Source of the DNA: Filosporella fistucella
Lineage: Eukaryota; Ascomycota; Leotiomycetes; Helotiales
Length of the DNA stretch: 64,000 nucleotides
Direction: 5' to 3'
Assembly: GCA_030077755.1 (NCBI GenBank)
Contig: JAQJZZ010000011.1
Location: 2,170,001 to 2,234,000 of the forward strand
Below, one piece after another: positions 25,187 to 36,239 of the stretch. The translations under genes were made by a program, and so were the position numbers. Numbering within the stretch: the first letter of the stretch is position 1; every line of letters begins with the position of its first letter. Under the pieces are notes generated by a model. It saw only the letters and a program-made list of their open reading frames with translations, was not told the origin of the DNA and did not search any database.

Positions 25187-25437
25187 GTTTCAGAGATTGA
25201 TCTGTATAATTTGAGCGGCAAGAATCCTCAACAGATGGAAATATTGAGGAAGTTTGATGATTGAGTTGATGTTGGCATACCACTGAGGTCCAGCACAGAG
25301 ACAGACGAGTCAACAAATGGAAGCCACACTTGTGTTTTGCGCCCTCCATATTCGAGGTTCTATTCATCTCGTCCATTGATGCTTCTGAAGATTTTTTTTG
25401 GTTCCCCTCCATAACGACATTCGGACAGGTCAAAATA

Positions 25438-25854
25438 TTAATTTAGCAGACTGCTGGAGCGATAGAAACGCAGAATCAGGCTGTTTTCGCAGTGGGCTCT
25501 TTGCTGAGCTTGGCAGATATGCCCGCCCCGCCCCACCCCCTCCGCCCAGGAGACCCAAAAGACCTCCACATTACAGCGAGCAGGTCGGTCGTTATTCCAG
25601 CTCACTGACACAAGCCTTCCAGTCTGCAGTCTGCCAACGGCTGTTCCTTCAACGAATGTCACACATCTTTTTAAATTGTTCGCGGAAATCCTCCTTATCA
25701 TGCGAGGCACTGCCGCTTGCCTCACTGAAAGCATATTCAAGATGCCGAGCACAAGCTCTTCAGAGCTCCCACAATCATCTCCTGATTTTTTCGCATCCTC
25801 AAAATGCGCTGATATCATTTCAGCCGCCTCGAGATTTCTGTCACAACCCTTCAT
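25438..25854 (-). CDS. Possible small protein, unrecognised
   Basis: A 138-codon frame from ATG 25854 (MKGCDRNLEAAEMISAHFED). The first 65 residues look protein-like (acidic helix, then LVLGILNMLSVRQAAVPRM), the rest does not. It may be a fragment related to the neighbouring damaged gene. Weak call; no domain recognised. Confidence 0.22.
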   Translation of the reverse strand: MKGCDRNLEAAEMISAHFEDAKKSGDDCGSSEELVLGILNMLSVRQAAVPRMIRRISANNLKRCVTFVEGTAVGRLQTGRLVSVSWNNDRPARCNVEVFWVSWAEGVGRGGHICQAQQRAHCENSLILRFYRSSSLLN

Positions 25855-26388
25855 ATCCAGTGAAGAGCGATACACATGACCGACTAAGACTTTATACTGT
25901 GCGATAAGTCAGGATGTATTATATTGTAAGGTTGCTAGGAATATTTCAAGGCTGGCTCCTTTCGGGCGCCTCCGTGTCTGAAGTATAATTGCATTCAGCC
26001 GTCACATTGACTCCAATCAAGGTGGATTCATAGGGAGGACAATTATTTCCCAAGTCTCATCGACTTGGCCGTCCTTCTGGATATCTTCTCAAAATATCCT
26101 GGATTATCTCAAATTAATTGTGTACTAAGTCGGGTTATTATTATTCTTTCCCAGGCTTGATGTCGGATATGGTTGATGTTTCTGCCATCGCAGTGATGAA
26201 GGTCGATTGAGCATGTCCCTTTAGCGAGAGCTGTGCTTAGGTTGTGTGATATCCATATTGCGATTCATGTTATTTTTTTTGCATATCATCCGCTTCTCCA
26301 TGTTATAGGAGTTCAACTATCACATGCTCTGTTTAACGCCGCGTTTCTGCGAATGTGCCGCCAGATTGGGTTGTTTCTAAATAAGTCG
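25855..26388. other. AT-rich intergenic left of transposon
   Basis: No open frame of note. Host DNA into which the Tc1/mariner-like element is inserted. Confidence 0.45.
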
Positions 26389-26390
26389 TA

Positions 26391-26423
26391 CCACCAGTGG
26401 GTGCACTAATTCCCGCACCAGCC
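26391..26423 (+). repeat. Left terminal inverted repeat (33 bp)
   Basis: Exact reverse complement of 27823-27855; preceded by TA. Confidence 0.95.
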
Positions 26424-26479
26424 GAGAACACCAAAAAAGTCAAGAAAATGGCTATTAATGCTATAATTACTACAATTAA

Positions 26480-27757
26480 TTACCACAACGCTAATTTAAT
26501 GCGCTTTCCACCTATTTTAGTAAGCAATTGACATCTCCTAGGCATGTCTATAATGCGTGCACGGATCTCTGCCATTGTAATCTTGCTCCATTCCTCTTGC
26601 ACTACTTGTTTATACCCCTCCAAATCATCCCACCTTCTACGACGCACTCTTTGCTTTAATATGTTCCATACTGCCTCCATAGGGTTTAAATCAGGGCTCT
26701 GCGGTGGATGCTTTAAGCAAGGGATCCAATTCTCGTCTCTAAGCTTCGAAGCCAAGCCATACTTCTTCTTACCATGGCTAGGGTCGCCATCCTCTTAAAA
26801 TAGCCACGGTTTAAGATCCCAGCCGGGCTATTATCGTGCTTTGTGAATGGCTTCGATATAAGTAGGCAGGATCTTCTCACAATAATATAATTGCGTCATA
26901 CCATTGCCCTGTGGCTTCACTTCGACCTTGTGAGGCTTCCCTGCTTCCCACTCCTTTAAACGCGTGTCATATTGCTCTTGAGTCTCCTTTTTACGGTGGC
27001 GTGGCTTACGTGGATAGGGAGGAGTCTCCACATGAGGTTATTCGTCATTATAAAAGACTAAGTACTCTACCTTCTCCCACCAAGTACACCACCCGGCCAC
27101 ATATAGCTTCGCCCCGGTTAAAGCAGGCCGCTGCTCGATATTTTCAGTGTCATACCGGTGCCCCTCCTCTCGTAGTATCTCTCCTACACACATAGAAGAA
27201 GGATCTAAGTGTGCTTCATCTGTGAAGAAGACCCACGCCCAGAAATCGTGTATATTCTTGCCCCGGTGGGCTGCGCCATAATGAATGCGTTCTATAAAGT
27301 TCTAACGGCGAAACACCTTCCTCACATATGCTTTCTTATACCTCCTGCCCTTCCTGGTGGTTGCTTTAAGTCTGGCTTGTAAAGCGCGCTTCTTAATAGG
27401 TAGGTTGTGGTGTTTAATTTGTACCTCATATAGCTGGTCGCGTACCGGGTTTTGCGCTGGATCCACAAGCATTTTGCACACCTCTGCTAAGACTTCAGAA
27501 CGTCTACCAAGCTTCTCAGACAGCCTACGTGTCCTCTTGTATGCAGGAGAGCCATAAATAGCTCTCTGGTCGAGCTATCGCTGCCTATTCGGATGAGTAA
27601 GTCCAAAATCGCGTTCGAGGGCGCGTAGCGACTTTGAGGGGGATCTATGGTCCCATGCGTCATAGAATCGCACTCTCTTTCGAGAAGTACGTGTACCAGG
27701 GTTATAGAATTTAGTAGGGGGAGTTTGGTAGCGATTGGACCTTGTTTTGACTGCCAT
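26480..27757 (-). pseudogene. Tc1/mariner transposase, six premature stops
   Basis: One 425-codon frame from ATG 27757 (MAVKTRSNRYQTPP) to the stop at 26480, without frameshift. In-frame stops sit at 27577-27575 (TAG), 27304-27302 (TAG), 27040-27038 (TAA), 26833-26831 (TAA), 26830-26828 (TAG) and 26797-26795 (TAA). A DDE-type catalytic core is recognisable: Asp in FFTDEAH, Asp in the EDGDPSHG segment and Glu in SPDLNPMEAVW, the last two about 35-37 residues apart. The N-terminal part is basic and helix-turn-helix-like. Every stop can be explained by CAA/CAG becoming TAA/TAG. The protein cannot be made at full length. Confidence 0.92.
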
Positions 27758-27822
27758 AATGGTGGTTGAATTGAGTTTGTTTACTTTTAAAATCGAGGCT
27801 ATTTACATCTCGCTTAAAATCT

Positions 27823-27855
27823 GGCTGGTGCGGGAATTAGTGCACCCACTGGTGG
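27823..27855 (-). repeat. Right terminal inverted repeat (33 bp)
   Basis: Exact reverse complement of 26391-26423; followed by TA. Confidence 0.95.
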
Positions 27856-28231
27856 TACCACAAGTCAATTGTATATATTACTACAATTCATGGAGCCTAT
27901 TTTTCCGACAAAACCTCACACCTGCCCTCATTTCCCTCTGACCGGTTCAATGTTTGTGACCGGAGAATCAGAGAAATACCAATCCGATATCTGTATTGAC
28001 AGGCCATTTCCCCACAATCCGTCCTACACAAACTGTGGGGTACAGCTACCAGATGAAGGGTGCTGTCAAAATACCCAATTGAGCTCCGCAATGGTTCGAT
28101 GATTGCACTTTCCAATTTATTCTGTTATCTCTTCGTTCTTGTGCCTTAGTGTCAGCATGGTAACCAAAATATAAGTATCATGAATTTCCAGTGTAGCTTA
28201 GGAGAGCAATTTGATATTTCTCTCCACCATC

Positions 28232-30155
28232 ATGTCTTCCATTACAAGCGATTCGGGCATTCCAACAACCACATCCAGTGGCTTCTCCCCAGCGCAAAGT
28301 AGTATCCTACCATATTCTGAAGGGCTCACTGGCGTCAATCTGTGGCTCAATTCGATACTAAGGTATGACAATCCGTGCCTTTTAGAACAGAGCTAATTTA
28401 GAGTCCTTTAGCAATGCTCTCTATGTATCAATTGCATTTATAGCCGTTCTTGTGTTCTCATTTCGGTTGGCACAAATTATCGACGCTCGAGTGCGGTTTC
28501 TTGCGACCCTCAACCTTCCCAAAGACAAACAATTCTTTTGGACTCAGGCTGGATCTTTTGGGCCATGGATGAAGAAAAATTTCCTCACCGCTCCCCTTAT
28601 CCACAAAAGACACAATAAGGAGGTTCAATTGTCAACGGCTGCCAACTTTGGGACAATTCCATCTAGACTTCACACAGTCTTTCTCGGTTTCTACTTCCTC
28701 AGCAACATCGCCTACTGTTGTGCGCTTGATTATAACCACCAGTCCAAGGCATCTCTCTACGCTGAGGCCCGTGGGCGAACTGGTCATCTTGCGGTCATGA
28801 ACATGCTGTTCCTGTTTGTGTTTGCAGCTCGAAACAATCCATTCATACCTCTCCTTGGGGTGTCTTTTGATACGTTTAACCTTTTCCATCGCTGGGTTGG
28901 CAGAGTAGTTGTCATTGAGTCGCTTCTTCACACATGGTTTTGGGGCGTCAACAACTACAATGCTCGAGGTTGGGATGCTATGACAGACCATCTCAGACAT
29001 GATCTATTCCTGATCTACGGATTAATAGCTACTATTGCTATGGCTGTCATTTTATTTCAATCGGTTTCGGTTATTCGACATGCTTTCTACGAATCTTTCC
29101 TACATCTGCATCAAATTCTTGCAGCTGCGTCAGTCGTCGGCATAATACTGCACTGCGAGAGTGAGAAACTACCTCAGATACCCTTCATGTATGCACTCGT
29201 TGGCCTTTGGGGTCTCGAACGACTCATTCGGCTTGGTCGCATGTTGTACCGTCGAGGCACGACCATTCGAGTTGAAGCGCTTGACGGTGGGGCATGTCGT
29301 GTCACTTTTGATGTCAGAGGAACCTGGACCAAGACTCCTGGCCGTCATATCTTCGCATATATCCCCTCTGTTTCTTTCTGGATGTCGCATCCTTTCTCTG
29401 TCGCTTGGGTTGAACGGGGTACCAATGAAATTCGCAGCTCGACTCCCGCCCTAAACCATTCCAGAAGTGCAAGGACTCTTGTGGCATCTCCATCTAACGA
29501 CACGGAGGCAGATTTCCTTCCTCTACCTGTCGAAAGAAGTAGAACTCGTATTTCATGCATAATGGCATCCCGGACTGGCATGACGGCTGCGCTGTATCAA
29601 CGAGCGCGTAATTCTCCGACCGGTGTCATCAGTCTACCTGCGTTCGTGGAAGGCCCTTATGGCGGTTTAGAGAATATGAGGTCTTATGGAACTGTCTTGC
29701 TCTTCGCTGGAGGAGTTGGGATCACCCACCAATTGAGTATTCTGCACGATCTTGCAAGTGCATTTGCCGATGGCACGAGTCCCACGAGGAAAGTCATCTT
29801 GGTCTGGTCTGTCAGGGAAATCGAGCAGCTACAGTGGGTAGGAATTTGGTTGGAAGAGATATTGCACATGCCCAGACGAGAGTGTGAACTGAAGATCCTG
29901 CTCTACGTTACGAGAACCTCGATAGATGAGGATAGTGACGGTGCTGTGGTCAAGGAGATCGGGTTCACTGAGCACGTAACCTTTGGTCGTGCGAATGTGC
30001 GGAAACTGGTAAATCGAGAATTTGAGGAGAGGGTTGGTGCAATGAGTGTAGGGGTTTGCGGGCCGGGAGGTCTGGCAGATGATGTTAGGAGTGCTTCAAG
30101 GGCAGTGATGGAATTTGGAAACGTAGATTTTCACGAGGAGAGTTTCACCTGGTGA
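28232..30155 (+). CDS. Ferric reductase-type transmembrane oxidoreductase (FRE family)
   Basis: Membrane flavocytochrome that passes electrons from NADPH via FAD and two haems to an outside acceptor, usually ferric or cupric ions. Exons 28232-28362 and 28412-30155 give 624 aa. The first helix follows a short extracellular Ser/Thr-rich start. The ferric-reductase domain (about residues 150-290) carries haem-type histidines in FHRWVGRVVVIESLLHTW and FLHLHQILAAASVVGIILH. FAD binding is marked by HPFSVAW (HPFS/T motif) and NADPH binding by LLFAGGVGITHQLSIL, with the late GVCGPGGLADDV motif. Length and order fit fungal FRE proteins. No classical signal peptide. It starts about 375 bp from the transposon's right end, so the insertion may touch its promoter. 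Confidence 0.93.
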
Positions 30156-30797
30156 TGTGTTGTTCCTGGTGGCTGGAATAAGGTTGGTCAGATGTATATT
30201 TTCAATTTACTCCGTTTAAGTAGTTGTGGGCCGATATCCTGGGTAGATGGGCAGATTCCCAATGTTGCAATTGGGATGAGATTCGGTGAAAGCCGAGGGC
30301 TGCGTGGGTTGGGTAAAGCCGGATAATTGTACGGATTTGGGTGTTTTCGGTAGATCTTTGCGTCCTTTCCTTGTTCCCTACTACATCAAATGGATTTCTA
30401 TAGTCCCAAGTGTATGATGTGCTCCGTTGATCCACGTTCTATTAATGAGCCTGGAGGTCGTCACAAGAACGCTAGTAGTCGAGTATGTGTAGTCTTGAAG
30501 TGGATATCTTCAACATCCCACTTTCATCAAGAAGAGCATTATTCATCAGCCCCACTATGATAGGAAATCTCTTTGAGGATCTTTTGGAGCTTCCTCCATG
30601 TCTTGGCATAGTGGTTATCGGATCTCCGCTGTTGTGATGGGAATGAAAGTTCATGCACGTGGACCGATTTTAAGTTGAAAGTCTCCCATAGGAGATGCAA
30701 CAATTCACATTGGAACAATTTGGGCATCTTTTCCACTCAATCATTTCTTAGAAACTCATTAATTTTCTTGTTGGTTGGAATTTTCTATTTTTCACTC
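30156..30797. promoter_or_regulatory. Intergenic, promoter of the Gal80-like gene
   Basis: 642 bp between tandem genes; no gene visible. The frame of the next gene stays open upstream of its ATG, but that leader lacks the family's N-terminal features. Confidence 0.45.
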
Positions 30798-31986
30798 ATG
30801 GCACCAATCAAAGTTGGCTTTCTGGGAGTTTCAGCAAACTCACTGTCCTGGAAACATGCTGGTGCCTGGGCCAATACCGCACACTTACCTTACCTACTAC
30901 AATCTCCATCGTATGAAATAATCGCTCTGTGCAATTCGTCTCTGGATGCTGCACATGCTGCAATTGCATCTCACAGCCTCCCTTCGACCACGAAAGCGTA
31001 TGCTTTCGCGAAAGACTTAGCAGTAGACCCAGAAGTTGAGCTGGTAATTTGTTCTGTGAATGTCAAGAAACACTATGAGTTGATCAAGCCGGCTCTTCTG
31101 GCAGGGAAAAACGTGATAGTGGAATGGCCACTTGGAGCCACATTGGCGGAAGCAGAAGAGTTGTCCTCAATAGCGAAGGAAAATGGTTGTAAGACTGCCG
31201 TGGTTCTCCAAGCTCGGTTTGCGCCTGTGGTGGTGAAGATCAGGGAACTGCTTGATGAGGGGAGGATTGGAAAAGTGTTGAGTAGCACGATGATTGGAGC
31301 TTGTAATTATCATTCTGGTGTTGAAGTCACCGGCGTGGAATATCACATGGATATAGACTCAGGAGGGAACATGGTTACGATTCATTACGGACATGGTAAA
31401 TCTTTCGCCTCTTTTCTATCAGTATATCAATTGTTAACAGTGAATAGAAATCGATGCACTACTACACACACTCGGAGAATTCGAGTCGTTCAATTCGATG
31501 TTAGGCATCAAACGGCCATTCACCAAGTTTCTAAACCATGATGGGACAGTCAAAACCGAAGCACTAAAGAAAACTACTCCAGATCAAATTATGGTTCAAG
31601 GAGAGCTCACAACAGGTGCCTTCGTCTCCTCCCACTTCAGAGGGGGCTACCCTTTTCCTGGCGAACCAGGCTTGCAATGGCACATCTACGGCGAGACGGG
31701 CGAAATAAGGGTTTCATGCGATGATGCATTTCTCCAAATTGGACTCTTTGATCCTGTTTTGAAGGTACTAAATCATGATACGAAAGAAGTTGAAGTCATT
31801 GAATTGCCGAAAGATGAGTTTGAGACATTGCCAAGAGAGAATAGGAATATTTCGAGGCTGTATGAAGCATTTGCAAATGGAGAGGAGAGAAATCTGGTTG
31901 ATTTTGAGAAGGCGGTTATAAGACATCGGTTCTTGGATGAGGTCTTCAAGAGCTCGGAGGAGAAGAGGGTAGGTTCTTATTTATAG
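30798..31986 (+). CDS. gal80: Gal80-like Gfo/Idh/MocA-family protein
   Basis: Rossmann-fold protein of the Gfo/Idh/MocA family, closest in pattern to Gal80-type regulators rather than to active dehydrogenases. Exons 30798-31395 and 31448-31986 sum to 378 aa. The start MAPIKVGFLGVSANSLSWKH opens the nucleotide-binding fold. The usual catalytic EKP is replaced by EWP (VIVEWPLGATLAEAEEL), as in Gal80-like proteins. C-terminal domain motifs: EIDALLHTLGEF, which is split by the intron, then HIYGETGEIRV. In yeasts Gal80 represses Gal4; in filamentous fungi, which lack a yeast-style Gal4 switch, the role of such proteins is less clear. It might still act on sugars. Neighbours are oxidoreductases. 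Confidence 0.85.
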
Positions 31987-32380
31987 AGTCGGCATGGCGA
32001 ACTCATCATCATTAAAAGACGGATACTAGAAATGTAACTAGATTGGGACTCTGAAACTATTCTTTGGAGTTTCATCAGAATTTGTCAGGTATTCTATGAG
32101 AAGATTTCTGTTCGTTAAACTACATTTGTGAGTACCAACTGCCAAGCAGGTCCTCACGTCCCTTTACCCCACCAAACGGCAATCACTTTCCTTTGAGCAA
32201 CAATACAATCGGCAGAATTTCACGTAAAATTCGCTTTTATGCCGGCATTCTCTCCCTCAACCAAGATTTGTATGATATCTATTTGCAGTCGCAACTATAA
32301 TAACAAGATCATATACAAGGTAATTCTAAATACATTCTATATTCGTGGCATTATCATTAAACATTTGGACGGCTCATACT
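31987..32380. other. Convergent 3' intergenic
   Basis: AT-rich gap between two 3' ends; nothing seen. Confidence 0.5.
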
Positions 32381-33404
32381 TCATTGTTTAGTCCCAATGA
32401 CCCATGTGGTATATCCTATAGGCCATGTATGTTGCTCCTGGCCGCATTTGACGGTCCAGCCGTCGCAAGATGCTCCACTCTGTTTCATCAAGGCTTGAAC
32501 TTCTTCTGCACTCCTTGTTCGTAGTGATGATACACACCCATCAAAAACAAGGACGAAGGGTATTATTGGTACAATATAGGTGAAAAACAAATGACCTGGC
32601 GATTTCCAGAAATAGAATGGTGTAATTATAAGCATTAGTGGCCAAATAAGGGACACTGTTATAAGGGAGGAGATGGTTCGTTCCTGCAGCTCGAAAATGC
32701 TACTCATGTTAGCATTGCATAGGAGTTTGAAAAATCTATGTCATACCCAAATCCATCCGCAGTCTCCAGGGTATTGCGTAGGATGTCTTTGCCTAGCTTA
32801 TTGTCAAAATGGTGAAATGCCAAATTATACAATCGGAATATCTTTTTGCCATCTTTCCCATTGAGACTGGCAGGGGCATTCGCGGCATCCACTGATTCCG
32901 ATACGAAACTCAAGTTCTCACTGCGTTTGGAAGCTTCAGTCCAATCAGGGATATGAGGATGTAGATCGGTGAGAACAAATTGAATGGCAGAAGAGCTCGA
33001 CTGAATGTGCCGAGGAGAACGTGGAGCAAGCTCTTTGGAAGAATCGATGGACGTAGTTGTCGGGGACGTCGAAGAATTCAATGAAAGCTGCGCGTTGAGG
33101 TCTTTCTCGATGAATGGTGTAGGTCCGCCAGCACCAGCACAGAAGTCGACGTAAGTGTATTTCGTTACATTATCACCCAAAGTTCGATACAGAGTACCTG
33201 CCACAAGCTCTGCAGGAGAGGCTTTCTGTACTATCGGTACGCGAAATGTCCAGCACAGCGTGAGGCAAGATTGTACCTTTTCCCGTAGGTACTGAGGAAA
33301 CCTGCTGCGATTAGCGTATGCCATTGCAGTTTCAGAACGGCGAATACAAACCATGCCTGATCATTGATCTCGAAAAAATGTATGCGGGGGCAAATTAAAA
33401 CCAT
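32381..33404 (-). CDS. SAM-methyltransferase-like protein with C-terminal membrane helices
   Basis: Exons 33404-33352, 33301-32747 and 32699-32381 rebuild an intact frame of 308 aa, with WFPQYLREKVQSCLTLCWTF restored across intron 1 and GFGIFELQERT across intron 2. The segment YVDFCAGAGGPTPFIE resembles the glycine-rich SAM-binding loop of class I methyltransferases; IQFVLTDLHPHIPDW could be the next strand-acid motif, and RLYNLAFHHFDN the strand-4 region. After IFELQERT two hydrophobic helices follow (about residues 212-232 and 238-258), then a polar tail ending VIGTKQ. I recognise this as a conserved fungal architecture of unknown substrate. The start and promoter face the P450 gene (102 bp between starts), so the two genes share a very short divergent promoter. 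Confidence 0.8.
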
Positions 33405-33505
33405 TGTGAAGTGTTGAAGAGAAATAATGTGTGAGAAGAAATGGAAGACGTAGTCGATCATTGGGACAGGGCTGAGCTTCCCGAAACGAGGCTAGGCCAA
33501 AGCGA
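33405..33505. promoter_or_regulatory. Compact bidirectional promoter, methyltransferase-like / P450
   Basis: Only about 100 bp separate the two start codons, the shortest divergent gap in the window. 5' UTRs must overlap or be very short, which makes shared regulation likely. Confidence 0.45.
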
Positions 33506-35382
33506 ATGTCACTGCCAACTTTCTTCCCTTCGATTGCCGACTGTATCATCAACGAGATGCACAATTCCACCATTTTGCTGTTAATCACTGTCCTTACTTT
33601 TGCGTCATATTACCTCTTCAGAAATCCAGCAATAAAACGAAATGGACATCCATTGAGGTATGCCTATCAAAATGAATCTCTTTTGTTAGCATCATCTACG
33701 CATCATGTCATGTATTTAAAGAATACGCGAATAATAATTCTGCACTTCGCCGGCGATAGCACATGAGAATCTCCAATGTCAAACTGCATCGACGTCCTGT
33801 TCTGTTGTTTCTCAAACTCTGACGGGAATTCCTAGACGTGCACCAAATACACTCCCTCTTGTTGGAAATGGTATTCTATTCTTGCGGGCTCGACATAAAT
33901 TGTTTACCTGGTTTGTCAAATGTGAGCAGCAGTTCGGGTTTGAAACTTTTCAAATATCGGTGCCATCACTCCCACCTGGTGTTGTCATAAACGATCCCAA
34001 AAATCTTGAGTATGTGTTCAAGAACGAGGGAATATTTGCGAAAGGAACCTTCTTCAAACAACGCTCTTGGGATTTATTCGGTATTGCCCTGATCAAACTT
34101 TAATTTGGACGATATTCTGACCTTCCCAGGAAATGGTATTATCAATGCAGATGGTGAGCTGTGGAGGGTGCAACGGAAAGCTGGTTTGAACTTTCTCAAT
34201 AATTCCAACCTAAAAATTCTCACTCATTTGACTCTGCCCCAATACCTGAGCCGAACGATTCAGCACCTTACGGAAGCTGCAGCAGAGGAAGTGATCGATC
34301 TTGAAGACATCCTCCATGAGCTTACCACTCAGCTGATGGGGCGTATGGCCTATGATGTGAGTCAAAAGTGATCCCACACCATCCAGACCCATGACTGAAT
34401 CATATCTTCAGATGGAGATACATAACTCTGATCCATTCTCACAATCGTTCGACTATGCGTCCGGCAAAATAGGGGAGAGATTCCAAAATCCTTTGTGGCA
34501 GTTTACCGAGATTTTCACAGGTGGGAAATTCAGGTCATCACTCAAAAGAGTCAAAACTTTTGGTTCTATCCTAGTAGCAAATGCTGTTCAAGGGCGTGGA
34601 AAGCCACGTTCTCCGAGCAAAGAAGGCTCTTCTTTCGATGAGGTGTCAGGCAGCTTGATCAATTCCCTTTTAGACTCCATCGACGATCATCAAATGGTTG
34701 CCGATGCAGCATTGAACTATCTCTCAGCAGGTAGGCGCACCGTTGGATTTATGTATTGTTACTAACGTTCTGCTTAGGGAGAGATACAACAGCGCAGGCG
34801 CTCACCTGGACCTTCTACCTGCTGATGAGAAATTCGAGCGCTGCTGAAAGAATCAGGGTCGAAGTCCAGCAAGTCATTGACTCTCAAACGCAAGATCTTG
34901 ACACACGCAGTTTTTTACCGTCGGTACTTCCGTATACTACAGCAGTATTTTATGAGACCCTACGTTTGTATCCACCAGTCCCTTTTGAGCTTAAGCAGTG
35001 CGAAGAAGCAACAACCCTTCCGGATGGAACATACTTGCCTAAAAGCGCAATATTGCTATGGTGCACATGGGCAATGAACAGATCTAGATTGATTTGGGGT
35101 CACGACTCCCATGAGTTCAGGCCGGAGAGATGGCTTGAATATGGTAAATTGATTTCGAAGACCGCCTTTGAATACCCCGTTTTCAATGGAGGGCCGCGAA
35201 CTTGCCTGGGGAGAAAGATGGCGGAACTGATGGCAGTCCAAGTCATTGGTACTCTGGTCATGAAGTTCGATTTTGAGCAAATCGACAAGAAAGAGAGGAT
35301 CAGTAAAAACAGTCTGACGTTACCCATGGAGGGCGGATTGCCATGTCGAGTAAAGCGTCGTTCTCAAAATATGACCCTTTAA
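33506..35382 (+). CDS. Cytochrome P450 monooxygenase
   Basis: Membrane-anchored haem monooxygenase. Exons 33506-33657, 33836-34080, 34130-34356, 34412-34730 and 34778-35382 sum to 515 aa in frame. N-terminal anchor at residues about 20-40 (ILLLITVLTFASYYLF). I-helix motif AGRDTT (rebuilt across intron 4), K-helix ETLR in YETLRLYPPVPFE, PERW (FRPERWLEY) and the haem loop FNGGPRTCLGRKMAE with its Cys ligand are all present. The end LTLPMEGGLPCRVKRR and overall pattern recall the CYP52-like alkane/fatty-acid hydroxylase clan, but the substrate is not certain. Intron 1 is long (178 bp) compared with the others. It diverges from the methyltransferase-like gene. Confidence 0.94.
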
Positions 35383-36239
35383 GGTTTACAATGTTCCCAA
35401 AAGTAAGGGATTTGGTAGCAACCCCCAGGAATTCATTCGCCGATTACTGAACATGACAAACAACAATCTGGATTCGAAACTAGATCGGCTTGACGTGCGG
35501 CAGTTGCAAGGCTACCGCTTGCCTGGCATTGACCACAACCCCACCCCATTGCTCTCGCTATCCCTCCGAGCCTTGCGATATCCATGCGGTTCGAGGATGA
35601 CAGATCAAATGCCTCGGGATTAAACCTAAGGAATCAACATCTGTCGTGCCCATGTCGCGCCCTGTAAGATGCTGACATAACATGCACTGAATTGTGCATT
35701 AGCTACTGACAGAACCCGTCGGTAAAACAGCACCAGAATCTCAACATCTAGTGACAATGAAATTGTCTCCTGGATTTTCACAGAAGCTCTTGCTAGCCAA
35801 GGCTCTGCATGTTATGCCACAAAAGTAGCCTTCATTTGTTCTTTGTCTGTTTGGAAGTTGTTCAAGGGCGTCTATCCTCCCTTTCGAATCTCGACATGAA
35901 CCCCAGTGCCGCTTTTTCAAGCTTATCAGAACCGGCTAATTCCATGAACGCCAAGTATCATCATATGCGCCTAAACACACTCTAGCTTACATAGCAGATA
36001 TCCCGAGGGATGCTGAACAATCGTCTGGATTCTAGCAGACAAAGGTCTCCGTGGAATAATGCAATATGCATGTGGAATCATTCAAAATATGGCATCCGTA
36101 TAAAATGAGTATCTGCCCTCTCCCAAGTATGGCCAGACAAAGCAGATTAAACAACATCGAAGGACATTCCAGCGAATTTTCAGTATACTACTTTGATTGA
36201 GACCTCTCAAGCGAATATTTTGTTAAGAAAGAACTGCAA
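35383..36239. other. Intergenic, promoter of alpha/beta hydrolase
   Basis: 857 bp between tandem genes; no gene visible. A TATA-like tataaaa lies at about 36099. Confidence 0.45.

Larger units (their letters stand above)
26391..27855 (-). mobile_element. Tc1/mariner-superfamily DNA transposon, complete ends
   Basis: A 1,465-bp element flanked by the TA dinucleotide (26389-26390 and 27856-27857), the usual target duplication of this superfamily. Its ends are perfect 33-bp inverted repeats beginning CCACCAGTGGGTGCAC. A single transposase frame fills the interior on the minus strand. Identical ends and no visible indels suggest a fairly recent insertion, yet the transposase is inactivated by point mutations. 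Confidence 0.93.
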
